Assembly (NCBI GenBank): GCA_963788205.1
Contig: CAWBGG010000005.1
Coordinates: 310,001 to 374,000, forward strand
DNA from: CAVVMA01 sp963788205
Lineage (GTDB): Bacteria > Desulfobacterota > Binatia > Binatales > Binataceae
Direction of reading: 5' to 3'
Length of the DNA: 64,000 nt
Shown here piece by piece: positions 1-8,219 of the stretch (the stretch's first letter is position 1; the number at the start of each line of letters is the position of its first letter). The notes beneath the pieces were generated by a model. The model had not been told where the DNA came from. It made no database searches and saw nothing but the letters and a program-made list of their open reading frames with translations. The position numbers and the translations under genes were made by a program.

Positions 1-21
1 GCTCTGGCTATCAGTCCAACG
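1..21 (-). repeat. Fragment matching the Sec-site region of the GrdB-like gene
   Basis: These 21 bases match positions 3276-3296 with a single mismatch. On the minus strand the stretch reads C-V-G-L-I-A-R-A, the peptide just after the selenocysteine of the GrdB-like gene at 2933-3781. The similarity stops abruptly at base 21, inside what is the SECIS-like hairpin of the intact copy, and the upstream minus-strand frame runs into a TAG codon. It is probably the cut end of a second, partly lost GrdB-like copy lying to the left of the window. Only the short match is seen; the paralogue itself is inferred. Confidence 0.4.
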
Positions 22-125
22 CACTATCGCGCAAGTGGTCGGAACACATTCGCGCTTCACCCGCCCGCCGCAGAGCGCGTCCAAGCTAGATGCTCTTGAT
101 CGAGCGCAGGGAGCGTAGCCACGAA

Positions 126-335
126 ATGAAAGCCGTCAAAAAACCAAAGCCGTTGCGGCAGGTCGTTCAAGGGGCTGTGCAAACGGCGACTAAGGCCGCC
201 TTGCTCGACGCGCTGGCGCGGTGCGATAGCAACTCGAGCGACGCGGCGAAATTGCTTGGGATTCCCCGATATACTTGTTACCGCATGATGCGCCGCTCCG
301 GTCTACGATTCAGCCGCGAAATAAAAGAGAAGTGA
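126..335 (+). CDS. Small Fis-type helix-turn-helix protein
   Basis: This 69-residue protein is little more than a Fis/NtrC-type C-terminal DNA-binding domain: a basic N-terminal stretch, then a helix with LLDALARC, the loop residues NSSDAAKLLGI and the recognition helix PRYTCYRMMRRSGL (about residues 25-60). Such modules normally form the end of sigma-54 activators; here no AAA+ domain precedes it in the window. The frame is open from an ATG at 90, but the ATG at 126 follows a purine-rich AGGGAG and gives a better start. A second HTH module in the +1 frame follows directly. It may be a free-standing regulator or the tail of a degraded activator. Confidence 0.5.
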   Translation: MKAVKKPKPLRQVVQGAVQTATKAALLDALARCDSNSSDAAKLLGIPRYTCYRMMRRSGLRFSREIKEK

Positions 336-459
336 AAGTGCGAAGACGCGGGGCAACCTCAGCAAGGCGGCGGCGCAACTCGGCATTTCGCGTTGCACGG
401 TCCATCGCCTGATCCGCCACTTCGGACTGAAGCGCGAAGGCGGGGCGCGGTACACTTGA
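325..459 (+). pseudogene. Second Fis-type HTH module, startless, +1 frame relative to its neighbour
   Basis: The frame from 325 to the TGA at 457-459 encodes a clear Fis-type HTH: GNLSKAAAQLGISRCTVHRL is the core, followed by IRHFGLK. It has no ATG, GTG or TTG start after the TAA at 322-324, and it overlaps the end of the preceding HTH gene in another frame. It is best read as a decayed or frameshifted second copy of the HTH domain. A +1 ribosomal shift would also join the two modules, but no slippery site is evident. Confidence 0.5.
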
Positions 460-660
460 TCGGCAGACGCCGCGATTCGCTCGCGCCGCTTCATGCCGCC
501 GGTGCGTGCGCCGATACGCCGCCCCCTTCCCCAGCGGCGCTGGAGACACCGTGGGCCACAAAACGGGCTAAACGTTGCAAGGGCAGACCGTCTGGGTATA
601 TGTAGCGAGTTGGAATCTGAGAGTCAGAACGGGAATCCCGATACAGAGAGGGGAAATTCT

Positions 661-921
661 ATGCGGTTTTGGTTCGTTGCAGTTTCGGTTGCTTTCTTCC
701 TGGTTCAGGGCTGTTCTGGGTCGAGCGGTTCCAATTCGTCCAATGCCACGTCTGACTGCCTAAAATACTGCGGCACAGGATTCTGCGTTACGTTGAACGG
801 TAACAACAGCTTCGCGGGGTGCTGCGGCAATACCGCTCCCTTTTACTGCCCGTCGAGTAATACCTGCACGCCGAACGCGACCTCATGTTCGGCGGGCCTC
901 AGTGCCCCCGGCTGCTGCTGA
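661..921 (+). CDS. Small cysteine-rich lipoprotein
   Basis: The 86-residue product begins with a short lipoprotein signal (hydrophobic VAVSVAFFLV, lipobox LVQGC with the lipidated Cys at about residue 20). The mature part is Ser/Asn-rich and carries about eleven cysteines, ending in GCC, so it is probably exported and disulfide-linked. The start at 661 is chosen because it begins the signal peptide and follows GAGAGGGGAAATTCT; the frame is open further upstream to 493, but that part is not protein-like. The function is unknown. It heads a same-strand run of four small genes to 2608. Confidence 0.6.
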   Translation: MRFWFVAVSVAFFLVQGCSGSSGSNSSNATSDCLKYCGTGFCVTLNGNNSFAGCCGNTAPFYCPSSNTCTPNATSCSAGLSAPGCC

Positions 922-927
922 GCCGGA

Positions 928-1788
928 ATGCTCGTAGTCAAAATGAGGTGTGGCCGACCGCTGGGAATGTCGGGTCATCTAAACGCTAGACCGCTACTCT
1001 GGCGGGGGCCGTGCTCTTCTCTAGTCGTCCTCATCTCGCTAGCGGCGATGCTCGGCGCGCGGGTTGCAGTCGCCTCAGGGTGTCCCCAAGCGTCGCGTCG
1101 AATCCCCCTCATCGTCGCTTCCGGGGAAGACCTCAAGATCAGAGTGGCGGGAACCGCTGAAATCGCTCATGGAGTTCCGTTTGCGATCATCGAAAAACAC
1201 CTCTCCGGCAAACAGACCGTTGTTCGACTTGGCGAACGCATACCTAACGTCGGGATCATAGTCAAAATCTCGCGCGACCAAATTGAAGTAGCCCGCTCGG
1301 GTCTCAGAATATCGCTACGCGTTTCAGCCGCGTCAGGAGCTCCATCAGTTGGGGTGCCAAAGCCGAGCCCTTCCCTGCCGCCCGCTCGTGTGGCATTTGG
1401 GACCCTGGACAATTCCGCTAAGCGGGTTACTACCGATGGCTCCGACCAGGGCGTCACGGTGCTGGGGCCATGCCGTTTTTCGATCCGGCGCCAAACCCTG
1501 CTCGACAACTTGGCGAATCCGTCGTCTTTTTTCACGCAGCTCACGGCGGCTCCCAGCTTTAACAATGGCGGCGTCAATGGCTTCGCAATCACGGACATTC
1601 AAGCAGGCACATTCGTCTGGTACTCCGGTCTGGTTCCCGGCGACATCGTAACCGGAATCAACGATCAGCCTCTCAACAATCCGAGCGCGACGATGGGTCT
1701 GCTTGCAGACTTACCCTATCAGAACAGCATCGTCCTTGAGATTTTACGGGGCGGGCATCCTCTGCGCGTAGAATACGACATCCAATGA
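928..1788 (+). CDS. GspC-like type II secretion protein with PDZ domain
   Basis: The 286-residue protein has an N-terminal membrane anchor (about 28-50), then a periplasmic region resembling the homology region of GspC (about 58-125, with AIIEKHLSGKQTVVRLGERI), a Pro/Ser linker, and a C-terminal PDZ-like domain (about 205-286) with GLVPGDIVTGIND. In type II secretion, GspC links the inner-membrane platform to the GspD secretin. No other gsp genes are nearby, so it is an orphan that may work with a system elsewhere or in another envelope process. It starts seven bases after the lipoprotein gene; internal ATGs at 943 and 967 are possible alternative starts. Confidence 0.6.
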   Translation: MLVVKMRCGRPLGMSGHLNARPLLWRGPCSSLVVLISLAAMLGARVAVASGCPQASRRIPLIVASGEDLKIRVAGTAEIAHGVPFAIIEKHLSGKQTVVRLGERIPNVGIIVKISRDQIEVARSGLRISLRVSAASGAPSVGVPKPSPSLPPARVAFGTLDNSAKRVTTDGSDQGVTVLGPCRFSIRRQTLLDNLANPSSFFTQLTAAPSFNNGGVNGFAITDIQAGTFVWYSGLVPGDIVTGINDQPLNNPSATMGLLADLPYQNSIVLEILRGGHPLRVEYDIQ

Positions 1789-1813
1789 TACGAACGGGTT
1801 CGGGGGTCTGGCT

Positions 1814-2221
1814 ATGACGTATGTGTGCTGGACGTGCAAACAGGAGTCTGATGATCCGGCAGCGCGTAGACATCTCGCCGCGGAATGTCCGAGCGGTCAT
1901 GCCCTCAGGCCGGTACGACCGGCGTGGCTTCAGTATTCCGCCTCCCTAGTCGAGATGGGATTGCTCTTCCTCTTCTTCGATATCTCGGGACCGGTTGTCG
2001 CTTCTCTGGGCTACCGCGATCTCGCGCTTGGAATTGTTGCAATCTGGATGGCATTGTCCGTTGGGTTCGTATTTGTTAAGTGGTCCGAATGGCAAAAAGT
2101 GCGGTCGTTCGACACAGCATCCCGCGTCTGCTTGGAACGCTTTCGTGCGTCATTTGTAGGTGGTGTAATGGGCCTCTTCCTCGTCTGGTTGGCGGCGTAT
2201 TTCAGATACCTGCGGGCGTAG
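1814..2221 (+). CDS. Small membrane protein with N-terminal zinc-ribbon-like Cys pair
   Basis: The 135-residue product starts with MTYVCWTCKQE and then has a Cys and His further on (LAAECPSGH), which resembles a small zinc ribbon. Three hydrophobic segments follow (about 45-65, 68-92 and 110-130). The family is not recognised. It lies 25 bp after the GspC-like gene and 15 bp before another small membrane protein, so the three are probably co-transcribed. Confidence 0.5.
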   Translation: MTYVCWTCKQESDDPAARRHLAAECPSGHALRPVRPAWLQYSASLVEMGLLFLFFDISGPVVASLGYRDLALGIVAIWMALSVGFVFVKWSEWQKVRSFDTASRVCLERFRASFVGGVMGLFLVWLAAYFRYLRA

Positions 2222-2236
2222 ACGGAGCGCAGTTCT

Positions 2237-2608
2237 GTGGGCTGGCTCATAGCCTCATGCATTCTTGCTTTACTGATCCGCTGGTGGACGAAAGCAATCG
2301 TTTTGCGGGGGAGCAGGGTGAACATGTATCTGACGCTAGCCATCGCGGCGGGGTCCGGCGCTCTCGTTTCCGCTGCGTGTTCGTTCACGCTTGCACAGGA
2401 CTTTCCTGGTACTTATGCTCCCGTGATACTTTCTTTCTGGTGGATAGCGGCGACGCTTTTCCTGGCTACGTGGCTCGCTCAAAGGCCTCGGCGTGAGCGA
2501 GAGGAGTGGCAGCGCATGGAGATGCGGTTCTTCGACACAATGACAGGAGGAGGCTTGATAGTCGGCGCGATGCTTGCCTCTTTCATTTTGAGCCGTGCAA
2601 GTTCGTAG
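2237..2608 (+). CDS. Small multi-pass membrane protein
   Basis: The 123-residue protein uses a GTG start 15 bp after the preceding gene. It has about four hydrophobic segments (near 2-15, 29-50, 62-80 and 103-118) separated by basic loops such as RPRREREEW. No domain is recognised. It ends the plus-strand run of small envelope genes that starts at 661. Confidence 0.45.
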   Translation: MGWLIASCILALLIRWWTKAIVLRGSRVNMYLTLAIAAGSGALVSAACSFTLAQDFPGTYAPVILSFWWIAATLFLATWLAQRPRREREEWQRMEMRFFDTMTGGGLIVGAMLASFILSRASS

Positions 2609-2932
2609 TCAAGGTCGGTGAACAAGCAAGTCTGCTCAACATAGGGAAAAACGACCCACCCCTTCGGTCGCCGACCCTGTTAGCGCGACCGCCGCAGTCC
2701 GCGGATCGATAACCTCGCCGCGCGGCCTCTCGCCGATCACGATCTCGCGCAGCCGCGCGTTTCGCCACGGGCGATGAAGCGCCGCGCCCCGAAGCCAACA
2801 GCGGCGGGCGTCGGTTAACACCATAACCGACTTGCGCCATACGGGAAGCATACCGGACGGCCTCAGATGATCGGTAGAGCTCTATCTTTGGAAGCACATG
2901 GGAGCGTGAGATTTCGTCCCAAATTTGATCGG
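2609..2932. other. Intergenic stretch without a recognisable gene
   Basis: The 324 bases between the small membrane protein gene and the end of the GrdB-like gene contain only short overlapping open frames without recognisable domains. I see no tRNA, no strong hairpin and no clear promoter. Confidence 0.4.
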
Positions 2933-3781
2933 TTACGCCCTCCGGTACTTCGCGGTGCGCTCGGCTTCGATCTGGTCAGCGACCTCGCGGCTCGGACGCT
3001 CTGGCATGAAGCCGGGAGTGTAGTCGGTCTCCTCCCAGGTTTGATCGTTCGGATCCCACATGTAGGGCAACTCAACGATTTCGCCCGGGCGCGCGATAGT
3101 CTCGAACGCGCGCATCGCGTCGCGGACAATCTGGCGCTGCAAGTCGGGCTGATGCGGCTTGCCGGTCTGATGGCCGAGCGGGAAGTTCACGAACACCGCT
3201 CGCGGCGGCTTTACCGCCCGCGTGATGTCGAGTGCTGAGGTCATCGTCAGCGTCGGGATTCCCGCTTCCTCAACCGCTCTAGCTATCAGTCCAACGGACT
3301 GATGGCACACGGGTCAGGCAGGCACCAGGTAGAACGCATCGACGTTCGCCGCGCGCAGCTCGCGCGCAATTTTCGGCGCCAACTCCTCGCGCACCTTGCG
3401 CGCCGAGTAGACGCCGCCCATGAAGCTGAAGGCGGGATCGGACAGCTCGCCGATAACGCCCGCGGCTTCGAGCTCGCGCATCCGTTCGAGCGGGAATACG
3501 CAGTTGGCGTCGGCTTCAGCGTCGGCGGTCGGATAGCCGAAGTGCCAAACGTATAGATCGGGCGGCTGCGCGTCTTTCGGGATTCGCCGGTACGAGGCGT
3601 CCTCGCGATGGAACCGCGGCTGGTCGCGATAGAGGATTCCGCCGGAGGTCATCAAGGCGACCTTGCAGCGCGCGATCGGCTTGGTAAGTGGCGTCCAGGG
3701 AATCGCGTCGTTCACGACCCATCGATAGTGCAAATGGTCGCTGTAGAGCTCGCGCGTGCGCGGGATGTAATCGACTGGCAT
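2933..3781 (-). CDS. GrdB-family (glycine/sarcosine/betaine reductase B-like) selenoprotein, UGA read as Sec
   Basis: The gene appears as two frames of 155 and 125 residues, but they are in the same frame and separated only by one TGA (3314-3316) and a CCC codon. Reading TGA as selenocysteine gives a 282-residue protein with the local sequence FYLVPA-U-PVCHQSVGLIAR: Sec156, Cys159 and His160 form a U-x-x-C-H redox motif. This is the position of Sec in the selenoprotein B family of glycine, betaine, sarcosine and D-proline reductases. A hairpin directly after the UGA supports recoding. In classical reductases GrdB works with GrdA, GrdC and GrdD; none is adjacent here, so the substrate is unknown. 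The GTG just after the UGA could mislead gene callers. Confidence 0.82.
3282..3306 (-). promoter_or_regulatory. Candidate bacterial SECIS hairpin
   Basis: On the mRNA strand the bases following the UGA fold into a perfect eight-base-pair stem, AUCAGUCC paired with GGACUGAU, closed by the three-base loop GUU (core 3285-3303). Two further G-C pairs extend it after one C-A mismatch. The loop starts 19 nt after the UGA and its first base is G, both of which fit the known requirements of bacterial SECIS elements bound by SelB. It lies wholly within the coding sequence. Confidence 0.7.
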
Positions 3782-4011
3782 GCGGTCTTCCCCGAGAGGT
3801 TATGAATTTTTCGATCGGCGGGCAACCTCACCCATGCTCGCGCCGCCGACGCGGCGCGGCCGCCGTCCGTCTTCTGTCACCCTCGCGCGTCGTTTTGCCG
3901 GCGCGCCCCCTACGAGGGCAGGCTCCGGGTCTCGGGATTCCTCGCGCGCCAAACAGGGCAGACGCGCGGGAATGACAACCAAAATACACTGTGCCTCGGC
4001 TCAAACGCGGG

Positions 4012-4845
4012 TCAGCTCGCGCTCAGACCGCCGTCAACGATCAACTCGGTGCCGGTGATATAAGAGGCTTCGTCGGAAAGCAGAAAGACGATCGCGCTGG
4101 CGACCTCCCACGGCGTGCCCTGGCGGCGCATCGGGATTCGCGGCGCCACCAGCGCCTCGCGATCGCCGCTTAGCCGCCGCACCATCGAGGAATTAATCAG
4201 CCCCGGCAGAATCGTGTTGACGCGGATGTGGTCGCGCGCATGCGACATCGCGGCCGACCGCGACAGTCCCAGCAACGCGGCCTTGGTCGCTTCGTAAGCT
4301 ATCATCCGGTTGCTCCTGAGCGCGGCGAGCGACGCTACGTTCACGATCGCGCCGCCGCCGGCCTTGGCGATCTCCGGCACCGCGTACCTCATCATCAGAA
4401 AATGGCCGCGCAGGTTGACCTGGAGCATCTTGTCGAATTGCTCCGTGGTGGTCCCGGTGAGGTTGCCGCCGATCGCGATGCCCACGTTGTTGACCAGCAA
4501 ATGGATCGCGCCAAAGAAGCTCACCGCCGCCTGCACCGCGGCCCGGCACGATTCCTCATGGCTGACGTCGGTCTCGACCGCTTCGGCCAGGTTGCCCTCG
4601 CCCCGGATAAAATCGGCGGTCTCTTTGGCGAGCGCGAGCGACCGATCGGCGACCACGACGGTCGCGCCTTCGCGCGCGCATAGAATCGCCGTGGCGCGGC
4701 CGTTGCCGATCGAGATCTGCTCTCCCGCCTTGGGCGGTCCGTCGGCGCCGCCGCCGGCGATCAGCGCAACTTTGCCGCTCAGGCGCCGGGATAAATTGGC
4801 CGGCGAATTGGTCGCTGAATTGGCCGCCGCGTTTGCATTTGCCAC
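4012..4845 (-). CDS. SDR-family NAD(P)-dependent oxidoreductase
   Basis: This 277-residue short-chain dehydrogenase has the NNVG element (119-122), the catalytic Ser172 in the NVASLAAL strand and the Tyr184-x3-Lys188 pair (AYEATKAA), plus the usual C-terminal GTELIVDGG. The cofactor loop is unusual: GGGADG is followed by an insert before IGNGRATA, in place of the short TGxxxGIG. The start is a GTG preceded by AGGAGG six bases upstream; a longer frame reaches into the aldo/keto reductase gene and is rejected. It sits 19 bp downstream of that gene, so the two are probably one operon for redox conversion of a carbonyl or alcohol. The substrate cannot be told. Confidence 0.82.
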   Translation of the reverse strand: MANANAAANSATNSPANLSRRLSGKVALIAGGGADGPPKAGEQISIGNGRATAILCAREGATVVVADRSLALAKETADFIRGEGNLAEAVETDVSHEESCRAAVQAAVSFFGAIHLLVNNVGIAIGGNLTGTTTEQFDKMLQVNLRGHFLMMRYAVPEIAKAGGGAIVNVASLAALRSNRMIAYEATKAALLGLSRSAAMSHARDHIRVNTILPGLINSSMVRRLSGDREALVAPRIPMRRQGTPWEVASAIVFLLSDEASYITGTELIVDGGLSAS

Positions 4846-4864
4846 GATGAGCCTCCTGCCGGCG

Positions 4865-5743
4865 CTAAATCGTTTCTGACACGCCCGGGATGAACAGCGG
4901 TTGCATCTCGTAGTGAGCGACGTCGGCCTCGAGCTCGGCGCGAGCGGGCGCTTGCGCTTTTTCACCGGCCGCGTCGAGAATGTCGCGCAGGATCGTCGCG
5001 TCGCTCGACGTGTTCAGGAACAGTCCCGGGCGGCTCAGCACAAAGTGGACCGCGCGGCGCAGCGCCTGGCGATCGCGAAGCGGCTCGTACCAACTGAATT
5101 TGCGCTCGCCGCCATTTTGCCAGCGCCGGCGCGCGGCCGACTTGATGGTCTGGGCCGCGACGCCGCGCGCCTCGCAGGCTTTCAGCAGCGGCTCGACTTC
5201 GGCGGCATACGCCGGAATTCCCAGCATCGTGAAGTTGTAGGGAAACAGCACCGAGTCGAAGGCGAACCGATCGAGGCTCCGCAGATGCATCGCAGCGACG
5301 CGCGTTCCGTGGCCGGTTACGCCGATAAAGCGGACCAGCCCCTGCGAACGCGCCTCGACCAGCGCTTCGAGCGCACCGTGCGGCCCCAGCGCCGTGGCCC
5401 ATTCGTGCTCGTCGACCAGATTGTGCATCTGGATCAGATCGAGCCGGTCGGCGCGCAGCCGCTCGAGTGACCGATGGACGCTCGCGCGTGCACCCTCATA
5501 GCCGCGCTCGCCGGTCTTGCTGGCAAGGAAAAAGCGTCCGCGATGCTCGCGCATCCAGGGACCGATTCGCAGCTCCGAATCGCCGTACGAAGCCGCTGTA
5601 TCGATATGGTTGATGCCGTACTCGAGCAGGATTTCGAGCACCCGGTCGGCCTTCTCCTGCTTCATACCGCCCAGCGCGGCGGCGCCGAAAATCACCCGCG
5701 TGCTCTGATGGCCCGTGTTGCCGAATGGACTGGTCTCGATCAT
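4865..5743 (-). CDS. Aldo/keto reductase
   Basis: This 292-residue protein is a TIM-barrel aldo/keto reductase. The catalytic tetrad is visible as Asp48 and Tyr53 (HIDTAASYGDS), Lys76 (ASKTGER) and His107 (IQMHNL). These enzymes reduce aldehydes and ketones with NADPH in the cytoplasm. The ATG follows a GAGGTG ribosome site. It is the first gene of a two-gene unit with the SDR gene at 4012-4845, suggesting they act on related substrates. The C-terminal part is shorter than in classical AKRs and resembles the environmental AKR subfamilies. Confidence 0.85.
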   Translation of the reverse strand: MIETSPFGNTGHQSTRVIFGAAALGGMKQEKADRVLEILLEYGINHIDTAASYGDSELRIGPWMREHRGRFFLASKTGERGYEGARASVHRSLERLRADRLDLIQMHNLVDEHEWATALGPHGALEALVEARSQGLVRFIGVTGHGTRVAAMHLRSLDRFAFDSVLFPYNFTMLGIPAYAAEVEPLLKACEARGVAAQTIKSAARRRWQNGGERKFSWYEPLRDRQALRRAVHFVLSRPGLFLNTSSDATILRDILDAAGEKAQAPARAELEADVAHYEMQPLFIPGVSETI

Positions 5744-5778
5744 CTCGCACCTCGGCGGGTTGCCCCGCGGCCCGCATT

Positions 5779-6507
5779 CTAGAGCGCCATGCTGAGTCCG
5801 ATCGCGGGACCCACGACGTTCACGCCATGATTATAGTACTTCGGCTCCGACAGATAGGCATTGGATATATGCATATATTCGATGCCGGTCGAAATGCTGT
5901 AGCGATCGCTGAAGTTATATCGCACTCCGGTACCGAACATGAAGGTGAAAGTGAAGTCCTGTCCCTGGCCGTTGGGCCACTCGTGATGCGCCACCTGATA
6001 CGGCTGCGCGGCGTCGGTAAATCCGAAGCCGCCGCGGATTTCCGCGTAGGGCGCCACGCGCCAGTTGGGCTGGACGAAATTGTAGCGCAGGCCCCCGATG
6101 ACCGCCGTGTAGTACGATTCGGGTCCGTGGGCGATCACGTTGTAGGAACCGCCGATAGTGAAATCAGTGTTGCCGCGCCAGAACGATCGCCCCTTGATGT
6201 CATACAGATGCCAGCGCAGCGAATATATCATCGGAACCAGAATGTAGTTCGGCAGACGGGGTTCGCGGTGGAACGCGTCGCCCAGCAGCGGACCCAGAAT
6301 GAGCGGCGTGTTGTAGAACAGGCATCCGGTATCGAACGAGGCTTCGAGCTTGTTTTTGGAGTAGATTTTGCTGTTGGAATCCGAAGGCGCGGAGTCGATC
6401 GCGGCCGCGGCCGGAGCCGGAGGCTCCGCCTCCTGGGCAAACGATCGGGTCGCGAGCGCGAAGCCTGCGAGAACCAGCGAAAGAATGATCGTGATCAGGC
6501 TTCGCAT
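5779..6507 (-). CDS. PagL-like acyloxyacyl hydrolase (lipid A 3-O-deacylase family)
   Basis: The 242-residue product has a signal peptide (hydrophobic LITIILSLVLAGFALA, cleavage near SFAQ) and an outer-membrane beta-barrel pattern of alternating hydrophobic and aromatic residues. Near the end, GIEYMHISNAYLSEP carries the His-x-Ser-Asn signature of PagL-type lipid A deacylases, followed by a glycine-rich terminal strand. The family removes an ester-linked acyl chain from lipid A in the outer membrane. The third catalytic acidic residue is not unambiguous; a Glu stands six residues after the Ser. Membership is well supported, exact substrate is inferred. Confidence 0.75.
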   Translation of the reverse strand: MRSLITIILSLVLAGFALATRSFAQEAEPPAPAAAAIDSAPSDSNSKIYSKNKLEASFDTGCLFYNTPLILGPLLGDAFHREPRLPNYILVPMIYSLRWHLYDIKGRSFWRGNTDFTIGGSYNVIAHGPESYYTAVIGGLRYNFVQPNWRVAPYAEIRGGFGFTDAAQPYQVAHHEWPNGQGQDFTFTFMFGTGVRYNFSDRYSISTGIEYMHISNAYLSEPKYYNHGVNVVGPAIGLSMAL

Positions 6508-6597
6508 GGTATCCGGCGACGAGCCGACTTCCGCGCTCGCGATACCACGCTGAACACGATATCAGAACACCGCGCGGCGGCAGGCGGCGCGCTGCCG

Positions 6598-7827
6598 CTA
6601 ATGCGTACCGCCCAGCGGAGGAACATTCACCGGCGTGCCCTTGTAGCAGCCCACCGTGTAGGGAAATTCGGCCGTCGCGTGGTAGTGATACATCTGCTGC
6701 GGCACGCCGTCCCATACGATTTCCGAAGTATGGCCATGGCACTCGTCCAAATCGGCGTTGGTAAGGGTCTTGCCGTTTTCCACCGGACCATAGATCCCGA
6801 ACCCGTCGAATGCATACCCGACCAGCACGTTGCCCAGCGAGTCGGTAATCCCGAGGTCCACCACCCCCTGCGAAATGTTGTGATAATGGTAAACAGAATT
6901 CCCCTGCGGATGACCATTGTATGAATCCTGCAGCTCGTGGGCGACTGCGTCACGCAACAGCGCATCGAAACCATTGAACAGAGCCACTCCCGTGATGGCG
7001 ATACCCACCTGGCCTCCTTCGCAGCTGTCCGTGCTCGCGACCACGGGATTGGCCGGCAACGAGAACACCACGTTTTGCGCCCCGATCGAGTTCGGATTCT
7101 GATCGTACTTGTAAGCCGGGTCGGTCTTTTGAATCGGGAAGATTCCGGTGGGGTGCGGTGGCAGGTCGTTGCCCATTACATCGCGCTCGTCGCCGTTGAG
7201 CACGAACGAGTACGACCAGTCCGGCCAGTTGACGCTGCCCTCGACGTGAATCTTCTTGGATGGATCCCAGTACTTCCCCTCGATCCATGGGCCGTTGGTG
7301 GCAGCACCTCCGCCTCCAGGCTTGATTCCCTTGCATAGATAGATCGCGCCCTGGGCTGGCGCGGTGTAGCTATACTTGTTGTCGCCGAGCGGCAGCAAAG
7401 TAGCCTCGGCGCTCGGAGTGGCATTGGGCGTGGGCGACGGCGTGACGCTCGGGTTCACCTTGGGCGTAGATGATTGCGTGGGACTTGGCGTGAGCGTCGC
7501 GGGCGAGGTCGGCGTCGGCTTCGCGCCCTTCGGTGTGGGAGTCGGCTTTCGTGTCGGTACTGGCCTCGGAGTCGGAGGCGGCTTGGGCGTTGGTGGTGGG
7601 GGTGGGGGTGGCATGAGCCCCGGACCGGGAGCGCCGATCCCAATCTGCGGAGCGGATTCCTGGGCTGCGCCTATCCCGCTGATAACCGGCAGGAGCATAA
7701 GCAGCAAGAGGACAAGCAGACAGGTGACCAGCGGCGCGAGTCGGCACGCGGCGATCGGCGATCGTGGCGGCGCGATTTTCGCGCTCGTACCGGCCGCTGC
7801 TGCGCTCTCGCCTGAAACGCGAAACAT
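6598..7827 (-). CDS. Secreted YHYH-domain protein with Pro/Thr linker
   Basis: The 409-residue product has an N-terminal membrane or signal segment (about 33-55), a long low-complexity Pro/Thr/Ser linker (about 65-145), and a C-terminal YHYH domain. That domain shows its two signatures, VYHYHNI and MYHYHAT, together with GYAFDGFGIYGP and DECHGH. YHYH proteins are extracytoplasmic, probably metal-binding, and of unknown activity. Linkers of the same composition recur in the propeller proteins at 13.5-23.6 kb, suggesting a shared type of surface protein. It lies 90 bp upstream of the PagL-like gene on the same strand. Confidence 0.8.
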   Translation of the reverse strand: MFRVSGESAAAAGTSAKIAPPRSPIAACRLAPLVTCLLVLLLLMLLPVISGIGAAQESAPQIGIGAPGPGLMPPPPPPPTPKPPPTPRPVPTRKPTPTPKGAKPTPTSPATLTPSPTQSSTPKVNPSVTPSPTPNATPSAEATLLPLGDNKYSYTAPAQGAIYLCKGIKPGGGGAATNGPWIEGKYWDPSKKIHVEGSVNWPDWSYSFVLNGDERDVMGNDLPPHPTGIFPIQKTDPAYKYDQNPNSIGAQNVVFSLPANPVVASTDSCEGGQVGIAITGVALFNGFDALLRDAVAHELQDSYNGHPQGNSVYHYHNISQGVVDLGITDSLGNVLVGYAFDGFGIYGPVENGKTLTNADLDECHGHTSEIVWDGVPQQMYHYHATAEFPYTVGCYKGTPVNVPPLGGTH

Positions 7828-7865
7828 TCTGTCGTCTCACCGCATCCGCTGCTCGCGGCTCGCGC

Positions 7866-8219
7866 TCATAGGCCGGCGTTTTCGGCCCAGTCTGAAAGCA
7901 CTGGCAGCCGGTACTTCTCGCCCGAGTAGGCCTTGAACATCAAGAACAGCCAGACCCCAAAAAAGCCCAGGTTGACGAGGAATTCAACCACTCCGAACAG
8001 ACCCGCCAAGGGCCGAAGAATCCCGGCGCCAAGGCCGAGGATGATGTTGGCCGCGAACCACGCCACCGAAAACGCGATCGACTGGCGGGCGTGAAAGCGC
8101 ACGTACTCGTCCTTGTCGTAGGGTTCGAGATAGAGAAATATCACGCCGGTGACGAAGAACAGCAGGTAACTGAGCGCTGCGATCAGATTGCTGGGCGAAT
8201 GGGTCTCCGTGCCGTCCAT
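7866..8219 (-). CDS. DUF4870-type small membrane protein
   Basis: The 117-residue protein has three hydrophobic segments (about 10-32, 45-65 and 75-98) and the conserved hydrophilic element DEYVRFHARQSIAFS between the first two, typical of the DUF4870/Tic20-like family. The function is unknown; such proteins are small inner-membrane proteins. It lies 38 bp upstream of the YHYH gene on the same strand. Confidence 0.72.
   Translation of the reverse strand: MDGTETHSPSNLIAALSYLLFFVTGVIFLYLEPYDKDEYVRFHARQSIAFSVAWFAANIILGLGAGILRPLAGLFGVVEFLVNLGFFGVWLFLMFKAYSGEKYRLPVLSDWAENAGL

Noticed and set aside
3308..3316. TGA at 3314-3316 as a true stop with a second gene starting at the GTG at 3310
   Set aside because: Both halves are one GrdB-like protein in register, the TGA falls at the known Sec position and a SECIS-like hairpin follows.
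5725..6924. Plus-strand open frame of 399 codons
   Set aside because: It is the complement of the PagL-like and YHYH genes, rich in Arg, and shows no domain.
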